Positions 11,125-22,433 of a DNA stretch of 64,000 nt are shown here, one piece after another. The translations under genes and the position numbers were made by a program. The notes under the pieces are model-generated. The model had not been told where the DNA came from. It ran no database searches and saw only the letters and a program-made list of their open reading frames with translations. Position 1 is the first letter of the stretch; every line of letters starts with the position of its first letter. This stretch comes from Microthyrium microscopicum (Eukaryota > Ascomycota > Dothideomycetes > Microthyriales > Microthyriaceae): the NCBI GenBank assembly GCA_010405405.1, contig MU004244.1:127895-191894 (forward strand), written 5' to 3'.

Positions 11125-13456
11125 TTAATGATCGATCTTGCTCTTCTTGACGCCTCGCATCGAAAGGCCCTGAGCATCGCTCTCACCATTGACGCTCTTA
11201 TCTTGGTCCCGCTCGCGCTTGCGGCGCAGAGAATTGCCACTAACAATATTGACCTGCGCATTACCCGTATGTGAAGGTTGGATCAGCCAGCTGGGTTGGC
11301 CCATAGATCGCCATTGAGTCATTTGGCCGCCCGTCGGTGCTTGCTGCATTGGGAGTCGAGACATGCCGCCTTGAAGCATTCGTTGGCCTTGAGATATCTG
11401 ATGACCTTGAGGAACGTGACTTCCTGGTAGCTGTCCTTGACTTGCTTGGACCGAAGACCACTGCCCGGGCTGCATTTGCATCTGTACCGACGACATATTC
11501 GCATGATTTGAGGGGTTAGTCGCCAAATTTATACCCATTGGATGGCCACCTTGACCAAAGGCCTGGGAGTATTGCCAGTGTTGCACTTGCACGTAGCGAA
11601 CAGTCTGGGCTTGCTGTTGGTTTGTTTGGACTCGCTGTTGCTGAGCCTGGATATCATGTAGCAACTGCGCATGTTGCTGGAGCTGGATTTGTTGTTGCTG
11701 AGCTAGTGCTTGCTGCCGAACCATTGCTTGCTGCCGAGCAAGTGCTTGCCGCTGCTGGGCCTGCTGCAGTTTCAGAAGCTGAGCCAATCGCTCCCGCTCT
11801 CTACCCAGACGGCGCTCCTCCGCTGCCAAAGGGTGAATCTGCGAATTTGTCGGAATGGCAACAAGGGAAGCAATCTGGCCAGGTCTAATTGTTCTAGTAC
11901 GGCAATGCGTACGCAGCCACAAATAGTTTTTGCGGTCTGCGTGACCCTTGGGAAGGGGTCGACCATGACTGTCGGAGGGCTGAATACCATGTGCGACCCA
12001 CAGATGTTCTAGCATAGCTGAGAAATAGGTTAATTTAAACTCATGGAACAGCATGTACTTTGGTAGACTTACCTTTTTCAGACTTGAAAAATTCAAGTCG
12101 ATCATCTTCCTCCTTCTTTCCCTCGATTCGACGAGCGTTTCCACCACAAACCTGACAATACAGAAGCTGCAGGTCACCGTTGGGTAATTTATGTAAGGGA
12201 AGCTGATTCACCTTCTCGGCACCAAGCAGAGCGGCGGCATCTGGCATGAATACATTGGCTGTAGGAGGACGAGCAGGTCGAGAATTCGGTGGTGTGACTC
12301 CTGGGGGAGGCACATAGATCACTTCACCACGACGACTGAAGCCAAGTACTGCTCGTGGAGGATTGGCAATTTGAGCATTTGCGTTAGAGTTTGGCGCTTG
12401 TATTGATGCAGAGCCAGCGGAAGGAGCTTGCAAGAGTGGAACCGAACCCATGGTTGCAATAGAGTTGGAAGCAACAGTGGGTGCAGGGTAGGGAGGAGCA
12501 GTGGGCGCAGGGTAGGGAGGAACAGTGTGCCCATTGTGTAGTGGACCTGGATGATTGGCGGTCGGCAGCGGAGGACCACGATTACCTAGATGAGTAGGAA
12601 CCGCTGGGTAATGAGAATGAGTATGCGATGGCGGCAAGACATTTTGGAGACGATCGTGGGTGTGGACTACTGAATCAGCCGGCAAAGAATCTTGGCCCTG
12701 CGTCGAGATATCCGCTGCTTGTCGTGGTCTATCTCCATAGTGGGAAAGTACCACATCCGGGCCCGCTTGATTATGCTGCACAGCAACATCGTCGTCAATG
12801 CCTCGATGATCATTGTCATGAAGATCAACCGTAGGATCATGGTGCGCATTACCAGATGGTAGGGTTGAACGATTTACTGTTTCCATATAACCTGAGCCAT
12901 CATAAGCAAAGTCCGGGGCATCAGATGAAGCAGCCTCAGGACTGAGCTTATTAGACGTGTCCGGAGCAGTGAGAGACACTACTGAAGTATCGTTTGCTGT
13001 GGCCACAGAATTTGTTGGATGAATCGAGTCGCTGTCTGAGAGTAGGAAGGTGCGCGATATCGCGGGTGAGGATTGGATCAACTCCTGTTGAGAATCTTCT
13101 CGTTGGGTTCCGTGTTGTGGAGTAGTATCCGAGACTGCCATAAAAGACAGGAAGGGCTCATCGTCTGGTTCTGGCACAGATAGGAAGTTACGATGCCGAG
13201 CTTGCGACAGATCTGAAGGAGTGGGGAAGGGAGATATGGCTTGCGATAGATCTAGAGGATTCGTAGAGGGAGATTGGTCAAGATGAACAGAGTCATTACT
13301 CTCTGAGTCGAATTGGGTTGGTGTGGCCTCGAGTGGTGGTTCATCAAAACTGGTTTGCTCCAGTAATGCCTGCGTTTCTTTGTCAACTTCGAATACGGCG
13401 CCGTCCCGCGTGGCGGCGAGCAGTTGCTCGAGGTTAATCGCGTCAAACTCAGCCAT
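11125..13456 (-). CDS. Q-rich protein with Cx2C...Hx4H finger-like domain (copy B)
   Basis: Two exons, 12073-13456 and 11125-12017, separated by a 55-bp intron, encode 758 aa (2277 nt, in frame). The N-terminal 400 residues are acidic, then S/T/P-rich and presumably disordered. The domain begins at C434 (C-Q-V-C-G-G-N-A) and continues with F-F-K, M-x2-H-x4-H, P-S-D, P-K-x-H and W-L-R-x2-C-x3-T-I, aligning with copy A at 3780-6623. The single intron falls in the codon before the M of M-x2-H in phase 1, exactly where copy A has an intron. A long Q-rich stretch (about residues 540-640) follows, and a basic end (R-R-K-R-E-R, K-K-S-K) could be a nuclear signal. No named family is recognised. A nuclear factor is plausible but unproven. 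Confidence 0.85.
12478..12535. repeat. 24-bp tandem repeat with clustered G-runs
   Basis: Two 24-bp units in copy B encode the repeated P-P-Y-P-A-P-T. On the plus strand the runs of three G at 12486, 12491, 12503, 12510 and 12515 lie close enough to form a G-quadruplex. That strand is the template for transcription. Confidence 0.7.
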
Positions 13457-16127
13457 TGTAGGAGTTATGGCGGTGTGAAGATCTCTTTTAAGACCAGCAC
13501 GGTACGAAAGAGTGATCGCAGCGATCAGGAAGAGATATAGTAGCGCTTATTCAAAATGAAATTGAAACGAATGAGGAGGGCGCGGCGGGAAGATGATCTC
13601 AATGTTGTGAAGGCGTGGTGGTTTTTGATGCTTGAAGTAGAACGGGTTTGTGTTGGATGGAATAGAGGTTAAGGATTGGAGCTCGAGGGATGTGGTTGCT
13701 AGCGGAATAAGAGTGACGGGGCATGAAAAGAGCCCACCTCAGAAAAATCATCTCAATGTCGACGAGGTGGCTTTTGGAAGCACCTAGTCACTTCACGATA
13801 CCTTGGGTGGTAAGAGCCACCTGCTTTCAGCGCAGCTTCTACGAGCTTTGTGGTTTTCACGGTCTTCTCTCGAGACCATAGCAAAAGCTCCAAATGTTGT
13901 GCCATTGATATCAGCGGTTGATTATGAAGATAAGACAGATTTCCCATCATATTGCGCTTCATGCTTTCTTCATTGCATATATCATAGCCCATCGGAGCCT
14001 CAACAATGGCAATTCTCAATTGAAGATTATTTATTTGGCAACACGAGAAGACTATCTTAGATTAGTTTGCTCCGTTTTACCTGATATCATGAGCGGTATC
14101 AGCATTGTGCTCCAGGGAATCTTGGTGCGAGACCATATGCTATGAGGAGAAGCACACTTCATAGACAAACGCCCAAGTCAACTCATATTGGCGAAAAACG
14201 ATGAGATGCCTCGGTTAACAGGACGTGAGCGATTAGAAAGAGGTTGAAGTCGAAGTCACATATGTTATCATCAAGTTGACTGAAAGATGCTTCAAAAAGT
14301 GGCTCACTTTGTTAAGAGCGTTGGATACTCACTTGATCTTAATGTTTGACAAATCGATTACTCTAATATGATGAACGATGGAAAAGACACCCGTAGTCTA
14401 CGATTCATGTACTATTCTAGGCTTTGGGTTACTGGCTGGATTGAATGGTACTTGGCTGAGAGTCTATCCAAAACTTCCGTGGCTGATCGATAAAAAAATC
14501 GGCGAATTGGATCTTATGTTACAAGTTACACAATGAGGTGGAGTTGAGAGCCACGTGAAGTACATCCGGCTTCGTCACTTTTTGATAGCTCGAAACCACC
14601 ACATGCTGCAATTACGAGTACCCAGATCTTTGCTGTTTTCACGATACGAGATGTTCAGATTCAGAACACCACGGCGTCTACTAGACCACTAGTCCATTGA
14701 TTTGGAGCGAATTTAAACCCGTCCAATGAAGGGCACAAAATATAATGCGAATCATTGCTTGTTGTTAGTTTGAATATTTGCCATCTTCGTATTTCCCATA
14801 AGAGCCAAAGCAGCCCAATTTTTGACATGGGTTTAAAACCTCCAAGCGACATATTTCTCTACTTAAAGTGCAGTGCCATCGTCTCAGGCCCCATGCCAAA
14901 CGCTTGGATTCAGAGGCCAATCAATGAGGTTGAGTTCCAACTCCAAAATTGCTTCCAATATTATTCAGAATTTCTTTTGGAATAGAGAGTCTTTTTCAAA
15001 TCGGAGAATATAGCGCACAAATTAAGTGCAAGCCGTTACTTCGTAAACAATGAAGCTGTGTTTCTCAGCCTTGTGCAAGAATACATGAGGTAGGTTCTAT
15101 GAGGCTGAGAATGCAAGGATGCGATTGGCTCATTAAAACAAGGCCGAATACATGTTGCAGACCTGCCAACGGGATTCTCCTATTCCCCCTCTCAAAAATA
15201 TGTATATGCAACTTTTAGTATGATTGGCTTACGGCCAGCGCCTTAATAGGTTGAACTGGGTGAAACTAAATATTGCCATACGTTAAGTCTGATGGAGACT
15301 TGATGAGACTTGATGGCTTGTCTTTAAGCCAATTAAGCCTCTGGATTTTCATTTCACATTTTAGGGGAGATATAACAGAACTTCGATGGCATTGTATCGT
15401 TTCGGATGCACTGAGTCGTGCGCACTCTACGAAGGATTATATCCATCAGTTTCTACGCACAATATAACACACAATAAAAAAGTTGATTAAAAAATATCGC
15501 ATACTCTTTCTCAGAAAGGTGGATGCAGCGGTTGCCGCTCACAGAACCATGTCATTCCGTTGCATGCTAGAAAGAAATATTTCCCTCGTGCTGTTCAGCT
15601 TGATTGATGGCCACGAATGAAGGAACTAGGCTGGTCAAAGAAATGTCTTTCAAAGCTCTGTGTTCGTCTTTTTGGCATTTCTGAGGGTTTTATACACTTT
15701 CCAGAAGGCGAACTTAAGGTACTAAGCTATGGTATAAACACTTGGATGAAATCACTATGAGACATTTTCAATCTTAGTTGAATGACAAATCATCTGAATC
15801 GGGTTGAAAAAATTGAAATCCTTCGTCAAGTTCCCTTATTCACTAGTACTTACTATTGAATCTTGAAAATGCAGTTTCGCAGAACAAGCATTGGACCTCT
15901 TTGAATTGAAATCAAGCACCATAAGATAAGACTTCGAAGCAACTCAACAAGAAAACGTACCTACGCCCTGGTCTAGATTCCACCCTGGGATCTTTCAATG
16001 ACACCAGTTTGACGTCATTCGTGAGACTTGACATATTGCATTTTTGAGACTTCTTTATCAACTCCCATATCTTCTCCTAAGTAAACTGTCAACCTATAAA
16101 GCAAAAAACTCCCACACGCTTCCAAAC
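13457..16127. other. Intergenic, no gene recognised
   Basis: This is the shared upstream region of the minus-strand gene at 13456 and the plus-strand gene at 16128. Short open frames on both strands show no domain. A short direct repeat (GAGACTTGATG twice) occurs near 15294-15315, and a small hairpin (GCCCACCTC ... GAGGTGGC) near 13733-13771. Nothing else is supported. Confidence 0.55.
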
Positions 16128-16845
16128 ATGAACGAAAACTCAACTTCCAACAACGCCGCAGGCGCCCCAGAAAGTCTTACGAACAAAACACTTGAAACAG
16201 CAGCCTCACTGACCCAAGATCTCGCGCCCGTCAAACGAATATGCGCCCATCTCAATGCATTCCACGCCTACGCCTCTGATACCAGTCGGTTCGTCGAAGC
16301 CAACCACTACTGTAGCCACATCAATGAAGGTCCTACACCCCATTTTCTCTCTCACCTACGACCACTAACACCATGCAGATATGCGCCAATGCATAATCTA
16401 CGACTCCCCAGACGCCAACGCCCGCTTAATCGGCATCGAATACATGATCTCACCCCGCCTCTACAACGACCTGCCCCAAGATGAGCGCAAACTATGGCAT
16501 TCCCACGTCTTTGAAGTGAAAAGTGGCATGCTCATCATGCCCAAACCTGCGGCAATTCCGGAAATTGTTTGGGAAGCGCCAGAGGGTAAGGAGATGGAGG
16601 ACGTTGTTACGTGGTATGGCAAGGTGTATCACCTTTGGCAGGTCGATAGGGGTGATAAAGTGCCGTTGGGAGAACCGCAGTTGATGACGAGCTTTACGAA
16701 TGATAGTCACTTTCCGCAATTTGAGAAGGAGTTGAGGGATAGGGATGCGAGATTTGGTAGTGACTTTAAAGTCAAGAAAGAGGCTAGGAAGGGGATTGAG
16801 GTGCCGGAGATTCATGGGGATGCTGATCAGGCTTGGAAGGCGTGA
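16128..16845 (+). CDS. OBAP-like protein (DUF1264)
   Basis: Exons 16128-16329 and 16379-16845 encode 222 aa. Family-typical blocks are an N-terminal region with H-L-N-A-F-H-x-Y-A and F-V-E-A-N-H-Y-C-x-H-I-N-E-D, then R-Q-C-I-I-Y-D, I-G-I-E-Y, and [11 protein letters not shown] near the middle. DUF1264 proteins include the plant oil-body-associated proteins; in fungi the biochemical role is not established. The intron has an unusual donor (GTCCTA) but a good CACTAAC branch site and CAG acceptor, and splicing joins conserved sequence exactly. It converges on the dehydrogenase gene, with stop codons 110 bp apart. The start at 16128 fits the family length. An in-frame upstream ATG at 16044 would add 28 atypical residues. 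Confidence 0.88.
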
Positions 16846-16955
16846 TTTCATGCATTTGAGACTCAAAAAGAACGAATTTGAAATTTTAGTGACATGTTCT
16901 ACATAGCAACCATTCCCAGATAAATCGCATCTTACAAGCCGTCAGCCAGACGTTC

Positions 16956-17982
16956 CTAGAGCCACTCTTTTGTTCCAAAATGAGACACAAAAGCACCACC
17001 AAACTCCTTAACCGTCGCCCTTTCCACCAACTTCATGACATGCTCCACCGAATCTTTCGTACTAATAGGTCCAGCAAATTCAGGTTTATATTTCGCAAAC
17101 GCACCAATCATTGGAGCCAGCTTCTCCAACTGCTCTGGAGTTGCTATTGAACTGTCAGCACACAGGCTTGCCAAAAAGAAAATAGATGAGAATCTTACGA
17201 GTCTTTCCTTCACTACTATCGACCAAACCCGGACTAATCGACATGAAAAGAATGCCCTCAGACCCAAACGCAGCGTTATATTTAGCTACCAGGGCGTTGG
17301 TGGCTGCTTTGCTGATTGAGTAAGGGGCGCCCAGGCCGAGGGAGAGTGAGTTGATCAGATCTGTTCGGGAGTTAGCAACTGCAAGATCTGGTAGGTTGAT
17401 CGATGGCGGAGAAAAACGCACCTATGTCTGCCATCCCTGACGAAATAGTAATAATTTTCTTCACCGTACTCTTCTTGATCAAAGGAAGAAAGGCGGTGAC
17501 CGTGTTAGCCACACCAATTACGTTGGTTTGGAATGCATCAGATAATTCCTTGTTCAACTCTTCAGCATTGTTCTCGCTATCCTCAACGTTAACATTACTC
17601 ATAATTCTGGTTGGTGGAGTCGGACGGACATACTAATGAGTTAAATCAACATAGCCAGAAGCCGTTGAAACAGAAGCTGCATTATTTATCAAGTAGTCGA
17701 GATTGCCTCCAGTTAGTTTAGCAACTTCTGCAGCGGATTTTTGCAGAGCTGGGAAATCGGTGATGTCGGCTTCGTAGATTGTGACGTTGGTAATGCCGTC
17801 TTTTGCTAATCGTTCGTCTGTGGCAACTTTGTTGCGAACTAAACCTATGACGGTGTTGGATTTATCTTGGGCTAATTGGCGGGCAAACTCGTACTACGAG
17901 AGGTTAAAGGGATTTCTTGAATGTTGTTTACAATGCTTACGCCAATGCCGCGAGAGGTTCCAGTGATTAAGTAGGACGGCAT
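16956..17982 (-). CDS. Short-chain dehydrogenase/reductase (SDR)
   Basis: The start (M-P-S-Y-L-I-T-G-T-S-R-G-I-G) carries the Rossmann T-G-x3-G-I-G motif; then come D-I-T-D, L-I-N-N-A-A, the Ser of I-T-I-S-S-G and the catalytic Y-S-I-S-K, followed by P-G-L-V-D. About 245 aa in five exons, beginning 17941-17982, then from 17893 after a 47-bp intron with GTAAGC/TAG ends. The third exon junction (about 17598-17633) is awkward. The only frame-keeping GT-AG pair I see there gives a 36-bp intron, so that boundary, or an indel there, is unresolved. The last intron has a GTAAGA donor and a TAG acceptor. An NAD(P)-dependent oxidoreductase is certain as a class, but the substrate cannot be told. Confidence 0.85.
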
Positions 17983-18498
17983 TGTTGGAACGTGATGTGG
18001 AAATATTGGTATGGAGTATGTTGTATGAAGATGCTGCTTTAGTAATTGATGATAATGAGAGATGGGAGCAGAGACGAGAGTATTTATATGTTGGTCACTA
18101 CAACCTCGTATCTCCATTCTGGACCGTTAATTTGATAGGAGCTGGCTTTGTAAGAGCGCTTCATAATGGCTGAGAGACATGGCAAGTATCAGCGAGCCAA
18201 TCTGAATGCTCATTAGCAATCAAGCTCTTTGACTGATTGGACACTCGCACTGCTCCATATAACTTAAATGTATAGTCCAAAGTATAATTCGAACATTTCC
18301 AATCAACCTCAAGACTGGCAACTTTCTCCGATGCTAACCTCTTCGGGTAAGTGCAATATCTTGACAATGTTGTACTTGAGTTGCAATCACCAGTTCCGAA
18401 CTTCTACATGTCCTTCTGAAATCTCCAGGACAACTGCATCTCCACGCAAGGCAAATAGCCGGGTGGTTCTTGGGGGTTTTTATACTTCATTTTATCAT
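17983..18498. other. Intergenic, promoter of SDR gene
   Basis: Upstream region of the dehydrogenase and downstream region of the Zn2Cys6 gene, both on the minus strand. No additional gene or clear motif is seen. Confidence 0.6.
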
Positions 18499-20221
18499 TC
18501 AAGCAAAACATGGCAGATTGCCATATGTATTCATGATCGCATCGAATTTCTCCACATAATTTAGTGCCTTTTCAGGATCTAAGTCATCTTGCGCCCAAGA
18601 AGCCTCTATGATCTGCTGGGTGAGAGCGAAGTTTCCAATCTTACGGGACTCTCGCGTGCGACGCAGAATATCGAGTATCAGCAATCGTTCCTCGTCAGAG
18701 CGTGCTTCACATCCGATTATAAGCAAGGGGAAAGCTCGTTCACATGTGTCCAGGTCTGCAAGTATGTTAAAGCCAGCTTCAATATCACATTGGGCTCTGG
18801 GTGAAACGAATGCGTGGTTGCGGCATGCACCGTTAAGATAGATCAAGCCAGCTAGACGGTAAAGCTCTGCGATTTTGGTGGCGGCATTTTCGATAGGGAA
18901 TGCCTCTGAACTTTCGTCAACGGAAACATACTGCTTCACGAACTGTAATTTCCTTTCGAGTTGGTCGATCTTCATTAAACGCTCGAAAGAACTGAGCCCC
19001 GAGCCGTGCGCTTTGGGTTGTGCAAGTTCGCTGATGCCGGCAATTGCTTCTAGCACTGCCGCAGAGCATCCTGCTGAGCTTATAATCTATAAAATGTCAG
19101 TTTGCCTTCCAAGCAGTTGAGGGTCGGGTTGTATACCTTGGAGGAATCACCAGATAATCGCACTGCTTGCTTGACTTGGGCATCGCTCACGCATTCCCGC
19201 ATGCCAGGGGTACTTCGAGCCCAGTGAAGAGCGCTGAACCTGGAAAGCGTGTCGTGATAGAATAACCAGTCCAGTATAATGCGCGCGTCTCCTTCATATG
19301 CTCGATCCGGAGAGAAGACCTGGTTACCTGCTTGCTTTGCGCTACAGATATACACTGCCCAATTATAGCTTATTCCTGAAGATTCATACATCTATATGAA
19401 GTTAGAGGAGGCACTTTAGGCCTGAGGCACGCTTATACGTACTTCGAAAAGGCCGAGAAGCAATCCAGCAGCAATATGTTGGAGTTGATCTCTGGCGCTC
19501 AGGGGAGTTTCTATGGAGTCAAGAAGGGCTTGGGTGGCTTTCCTTCTGAAAATGGATGCGGTCTCGAACCCGTAGAGATTTATAGCGGTCAGAGCATACA
19601 GAGCCTGGCGGACGGCTACGGATGAGAGCGAGTTATCGGTAAAAGACATGGAAATAAGCAAGCCTTTGAATTTTTCGTCGTCTAGAAGTGTAAGCGTTGC
19701 TGCAATTGATCGTTCATCTACGAGGTCAAATTAGATAGAACAGAATTGTCACTAAGAATACAGTCTTACAATGCGATACAAGTGTGCTATTGAATCCATC
19801 GGTTCCTGAAGGAATCCAGGACATTGATTGAGGAACCGATTTCGGATTTCTCAAGGTATTCCGGGTTGCCCATTTCAGGACCTTGTAGTAGTCTTCAGAG
19901 TTCGGTGCATTAGATACAAGCTTTAAGTAGAGCTGTATATCTGAAGATCTGACGCGAAGGAAGTGAACGCCCGATTTTCTCCGCGACGATGTGAATGTAT
20001 CATGCTGTTTTTCATGCAGCACTATACTTCTACGAGCATCTCCAGCCTGTGGCCAAGATAGCTGTATGCCGTATTGACAAGCCTTGCCAACTTTGACGCA
20101 GTTTGAGCATGTTGGAGTTTTGAAGTCGCAACGAACTTTTCTACCTTGCCATTGAGTCAGCACACTGTCGGCAAGAGGGTTCTGTAGGCGCACTTTTACA
20201 TGTCCAGCAAGCTTTACCCAT
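18499..20221 (-). CDS. Zn(II)2Cys6 transcription factor
   Basis: The start at 20221 gives M-G-K-A-C-W-T-C-K-S, and a 49-bp intron (20145-20193) splits the zinc cluster. After splicing the six cysteines follow C-x2-C-x6-C-x6-C-x2-C-x6-C, the Gal4-type DNA-binding domain, placed right at the N-terminus. Later exons begin near 19721, 19391 and 19079. They are joined by GT-AG introns and encode a mostly helical region with S-R-F-S-A-L-H-W, typical of the fungal-specific transcription factor regions. Total about 500 aa. It lies between an SDR gene and a kelch gene and might regulate neighbours such as the SDR or MDR gene, but the sequence does not show this. Confidence 0.88.
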
Positions 20222-20672
20222 TATCTAGCACTGGAACACCGTCTGGTGAGGCCAGCACTAGTGTTAGAGGAGAAAGCAAATGAAGATGGTCTTGGAAGCA
20301 GTAAGCATGATTGATTAGTCAGCCAATTTCCTCGTTTCATGCCAAGCCTCTGTCTAACTCCATCCTCTCTTGTCCAGTTCGGACTCAGTTTCTTCGTCCG
20401 CAATATACTCCTTCATCGCAGATATGCTGCTTCTTAATCATTGACTGCTGCCTCATGTCTGTCGCGGCACTGATGCAGCCTATCCTGCCTCAGTCATCCG
20501 TCCCGTAAGAGGACGCAACAAGCCCCGACCTTGCCCTCCCGTCCGGCATCTTGGCCATTAGTCCTGGCGCTTCTGAGATCTCATACATGTTGAGCTTCTG
20601 AGGCTGAGATTGAGGCCTTGGACTCTACCGATGAATCGCACTGGCCTTGTCGTGCTGTGCTACATACTACTT
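20222..20672. other. Intergenic, promoter of Zn2Cys6 gene
   Basis: Upstream region of the regulator and 3' flank of the kelch gene. No extra gene is seen. Confidence 0.55.
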
Positions 20673-22433
20673 TCAACCGGTTCCATTTCTTCTTTCGATG
20701 TAATTCCGGTCGCGTTGTAATTTGGATAACTTTGTTGCGATCTGCTCTCTGGCATCCATCTCGTTATGATCAATTGACGCAGCCATCTCAGGGACCCCAG
20801 AAGCAGTCAATTCGTGAAGAGAAGTGGGGGAAACCTCATGAAGAGTGGGACTAAGCTGTTCACTGCTCGGGGAAGCGGGTAGTTCATGAATGACCGTCTC
20901 GCGCAAATCGATGAGATCGCCAATCTTTTCGCGGGTCTCCGCATCATGCTCTGATTGTTCCTGCTCAGCAGAATGCGGTGTCGACTCTGTCGCTTGTTTC
21001 CGCGACTTTTGCTTGCGTCTCATGCAGAAGATTATCAGGCCGGCAGCAATGGCAACCCCTAGGATTGTCCCTACCACTGCAGAGGCTATTTCAGCTCCTG
21101 ATATCTGTTTATTAGGACCACTCGAGGCATTCTTCGCAATAAACAGTTTCTGTACATCCGGATGTGCCCACTTGGTAGGAGTTGCCCTGGCAGAGATTGC
21201 AGCGACTACAAAGTCCGGCGGTGTGTAAGTCGTCAACTTCGGATCAAATGAATCTACTGCAGCTTGTTTATTAACGTCGTAAATATACGCAATGCTTCCA
21301 TAGTCCTCGCCACCTCTTCCCGTGAAGTTCTGGCGTCCGCCAATAACAAATATCTGCGAGCCAACACGCTGGCAGCTAACGGACATGCGAGTTCGAGCTG
21401 GAGCGGCAGTGAACCACTGGAACGAAGGAATTGACAGAACCGACACGGTATCGAGAACCTTGGTAGTCTTGTAATTCGCGCCTCCAATTGTCCAGATCTG
21501 CCATGACTTTGTAGCTTTATCATACACTGTTGATGCGCAGAATTCGGTCCGTGGAGTGGCTTTGCCGGAAGTGTTCTGACGGTGCCATTTATTGTTGGCT
21601 ATATCGTAAATCCAAACATAGTCCCAGCTATTGACGTTGAGACCGTCAACGGAATCAACTGCAGGGCTCGACGGCGTTTCGCCGCCAAAATACACGAGCA
21701 CACCGCCTCCAGATGTCGGAATATATGATACCGTACCAAACTGCGAGGGCAGAAATGGCGCATCCACCATACTAGGATTGTTCGTATTCGTGTCGAATGA
21801 TAACATGCTTGTTGCAAAACGATATAGCCCGTCGTCAGGCACGTCCTCCGTTGTCTCCTTCGACTGGTATCCTCCAAGGAAGAACCCTTTGTGCAGCTCC
21901 GGCACGTTTATCGACGCACCGTCCGTCAGTCGCTGCATACTGAGTAATGTCGAAACAACGGACCATCGATTGTTTTGAACATCATATTGATAGAAATCAT
22001 TGCCTTTGGGTGCCGATTTTCCGGGGAATTGGCCACCATAGCTGAATAGGGTTGTGTTGGACGAGTTTTCCCACATTACGCCTCCCTTGAACTTGTGGAT
22101 CTCGGCAGGGAGGGAGGTTAATCTCCAGTTCGTGCCATCGGTGAGGTCGAAAGGGGCACTGAGGTTTGTGTCGACCATGTAGACGCGAGTGTTGTTCCCA
22201 TCGCCGCGAACTGCACCTCCGTCGAGACCAAGCATGAGAAGCTTGTCGTTCGTGACGATGGAAGAGAAGGTCCACGATCGGCAGAATCCATAGCTAAGTG
22301 CGTTCAGAGACTGGTTGGTGGGAAAGGTTGGAAATTTGGGGTTTCTATCGCACCACTCTTGGGTGGTCAATTGAGAGGCGGTGGGTAACAGCAGGCTGTG
22401 CCATATTAGGCCACGAGAGAGGCGCATTCTCAT
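20673..22433 (-). CDS. Kelch-repeat single-pass membrane protein
   Basis: Intronless, 586 aa. It has a hydrophobic N-terminal signal (S-L-L-L-P-T-A-S). About 400 extracellular residues follow with kelch-type blocks: Y-G-G-Q-F, L-G-G-Y, Y-F-G-G-E, I-G-G-A-N and V-I-G-G-R, each followed by a Y/W-bearing strand. A single transmembrane helix lies near residues 445-470 (A-S-A-V-V-G-T-I-L-G-V-A-I-A-A-G-L-I-I-F), then a basic stop-transfer M-R-R-K-Q-K and an acidic, Ser-rich tail of about 110 residues. Several N-x-S/T sites fit a surface protein. Fungal proteins of this layout are often called galactose oxidase/kelch-like, but the copper ligands of true galactose oxidase are not evident. Function unknown. 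Confidence 0.9.
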   Translation of the reverse strand: MRMRLSRGLIWHSLLLPTASQLTTQEWCDRNPKFPTFPTNQSLNALSYGFCRSWTFSSIVTNDKLLMLGLDGGAVRGDGNNTRVYMVDTNLSAPFDLTDGTNWRLTSLPAEIHKFKGGVMWENSSNTTLFSYGGQFPGKSAPKGNDFYQYDVQNNRWSVVSTLLSMQRLTDGASINVPELHKGFFLGGYQSKETTEDVPDDGLYRFATSMLSFDTNTNNPSMVDAPFLPSQFGTVSYIPTSGGGVLVYFGGETPSSPAVDSVDGLNVNSWDYVWIYDIANNKWHRQNTSGKATPRTEFCASTVYDKATKSWQIWTIGGANYKTTKVLDTVSVLSIPSFQWFTAAPARTRMSVSCQRVGSQIFVIGGRQNFTGRGGEDYGSIAYIYDVNKQAAVDSFDPKLTTYTPPDFVVAAISARATPTKWAHPDVQKLFIAKNASSGPNKQISGAEIASAVVGTILGVAIAAGLIIFCMRRKQKSRKQATESTPHSAEQEQSEHDAETREKIGDLIDLRETVIHELPASPSSEQLSPTLHEVSPTSLHELTASGVPEMAASIDHNEMDAREQIATKLSKLQRDRNYIERRNGTG

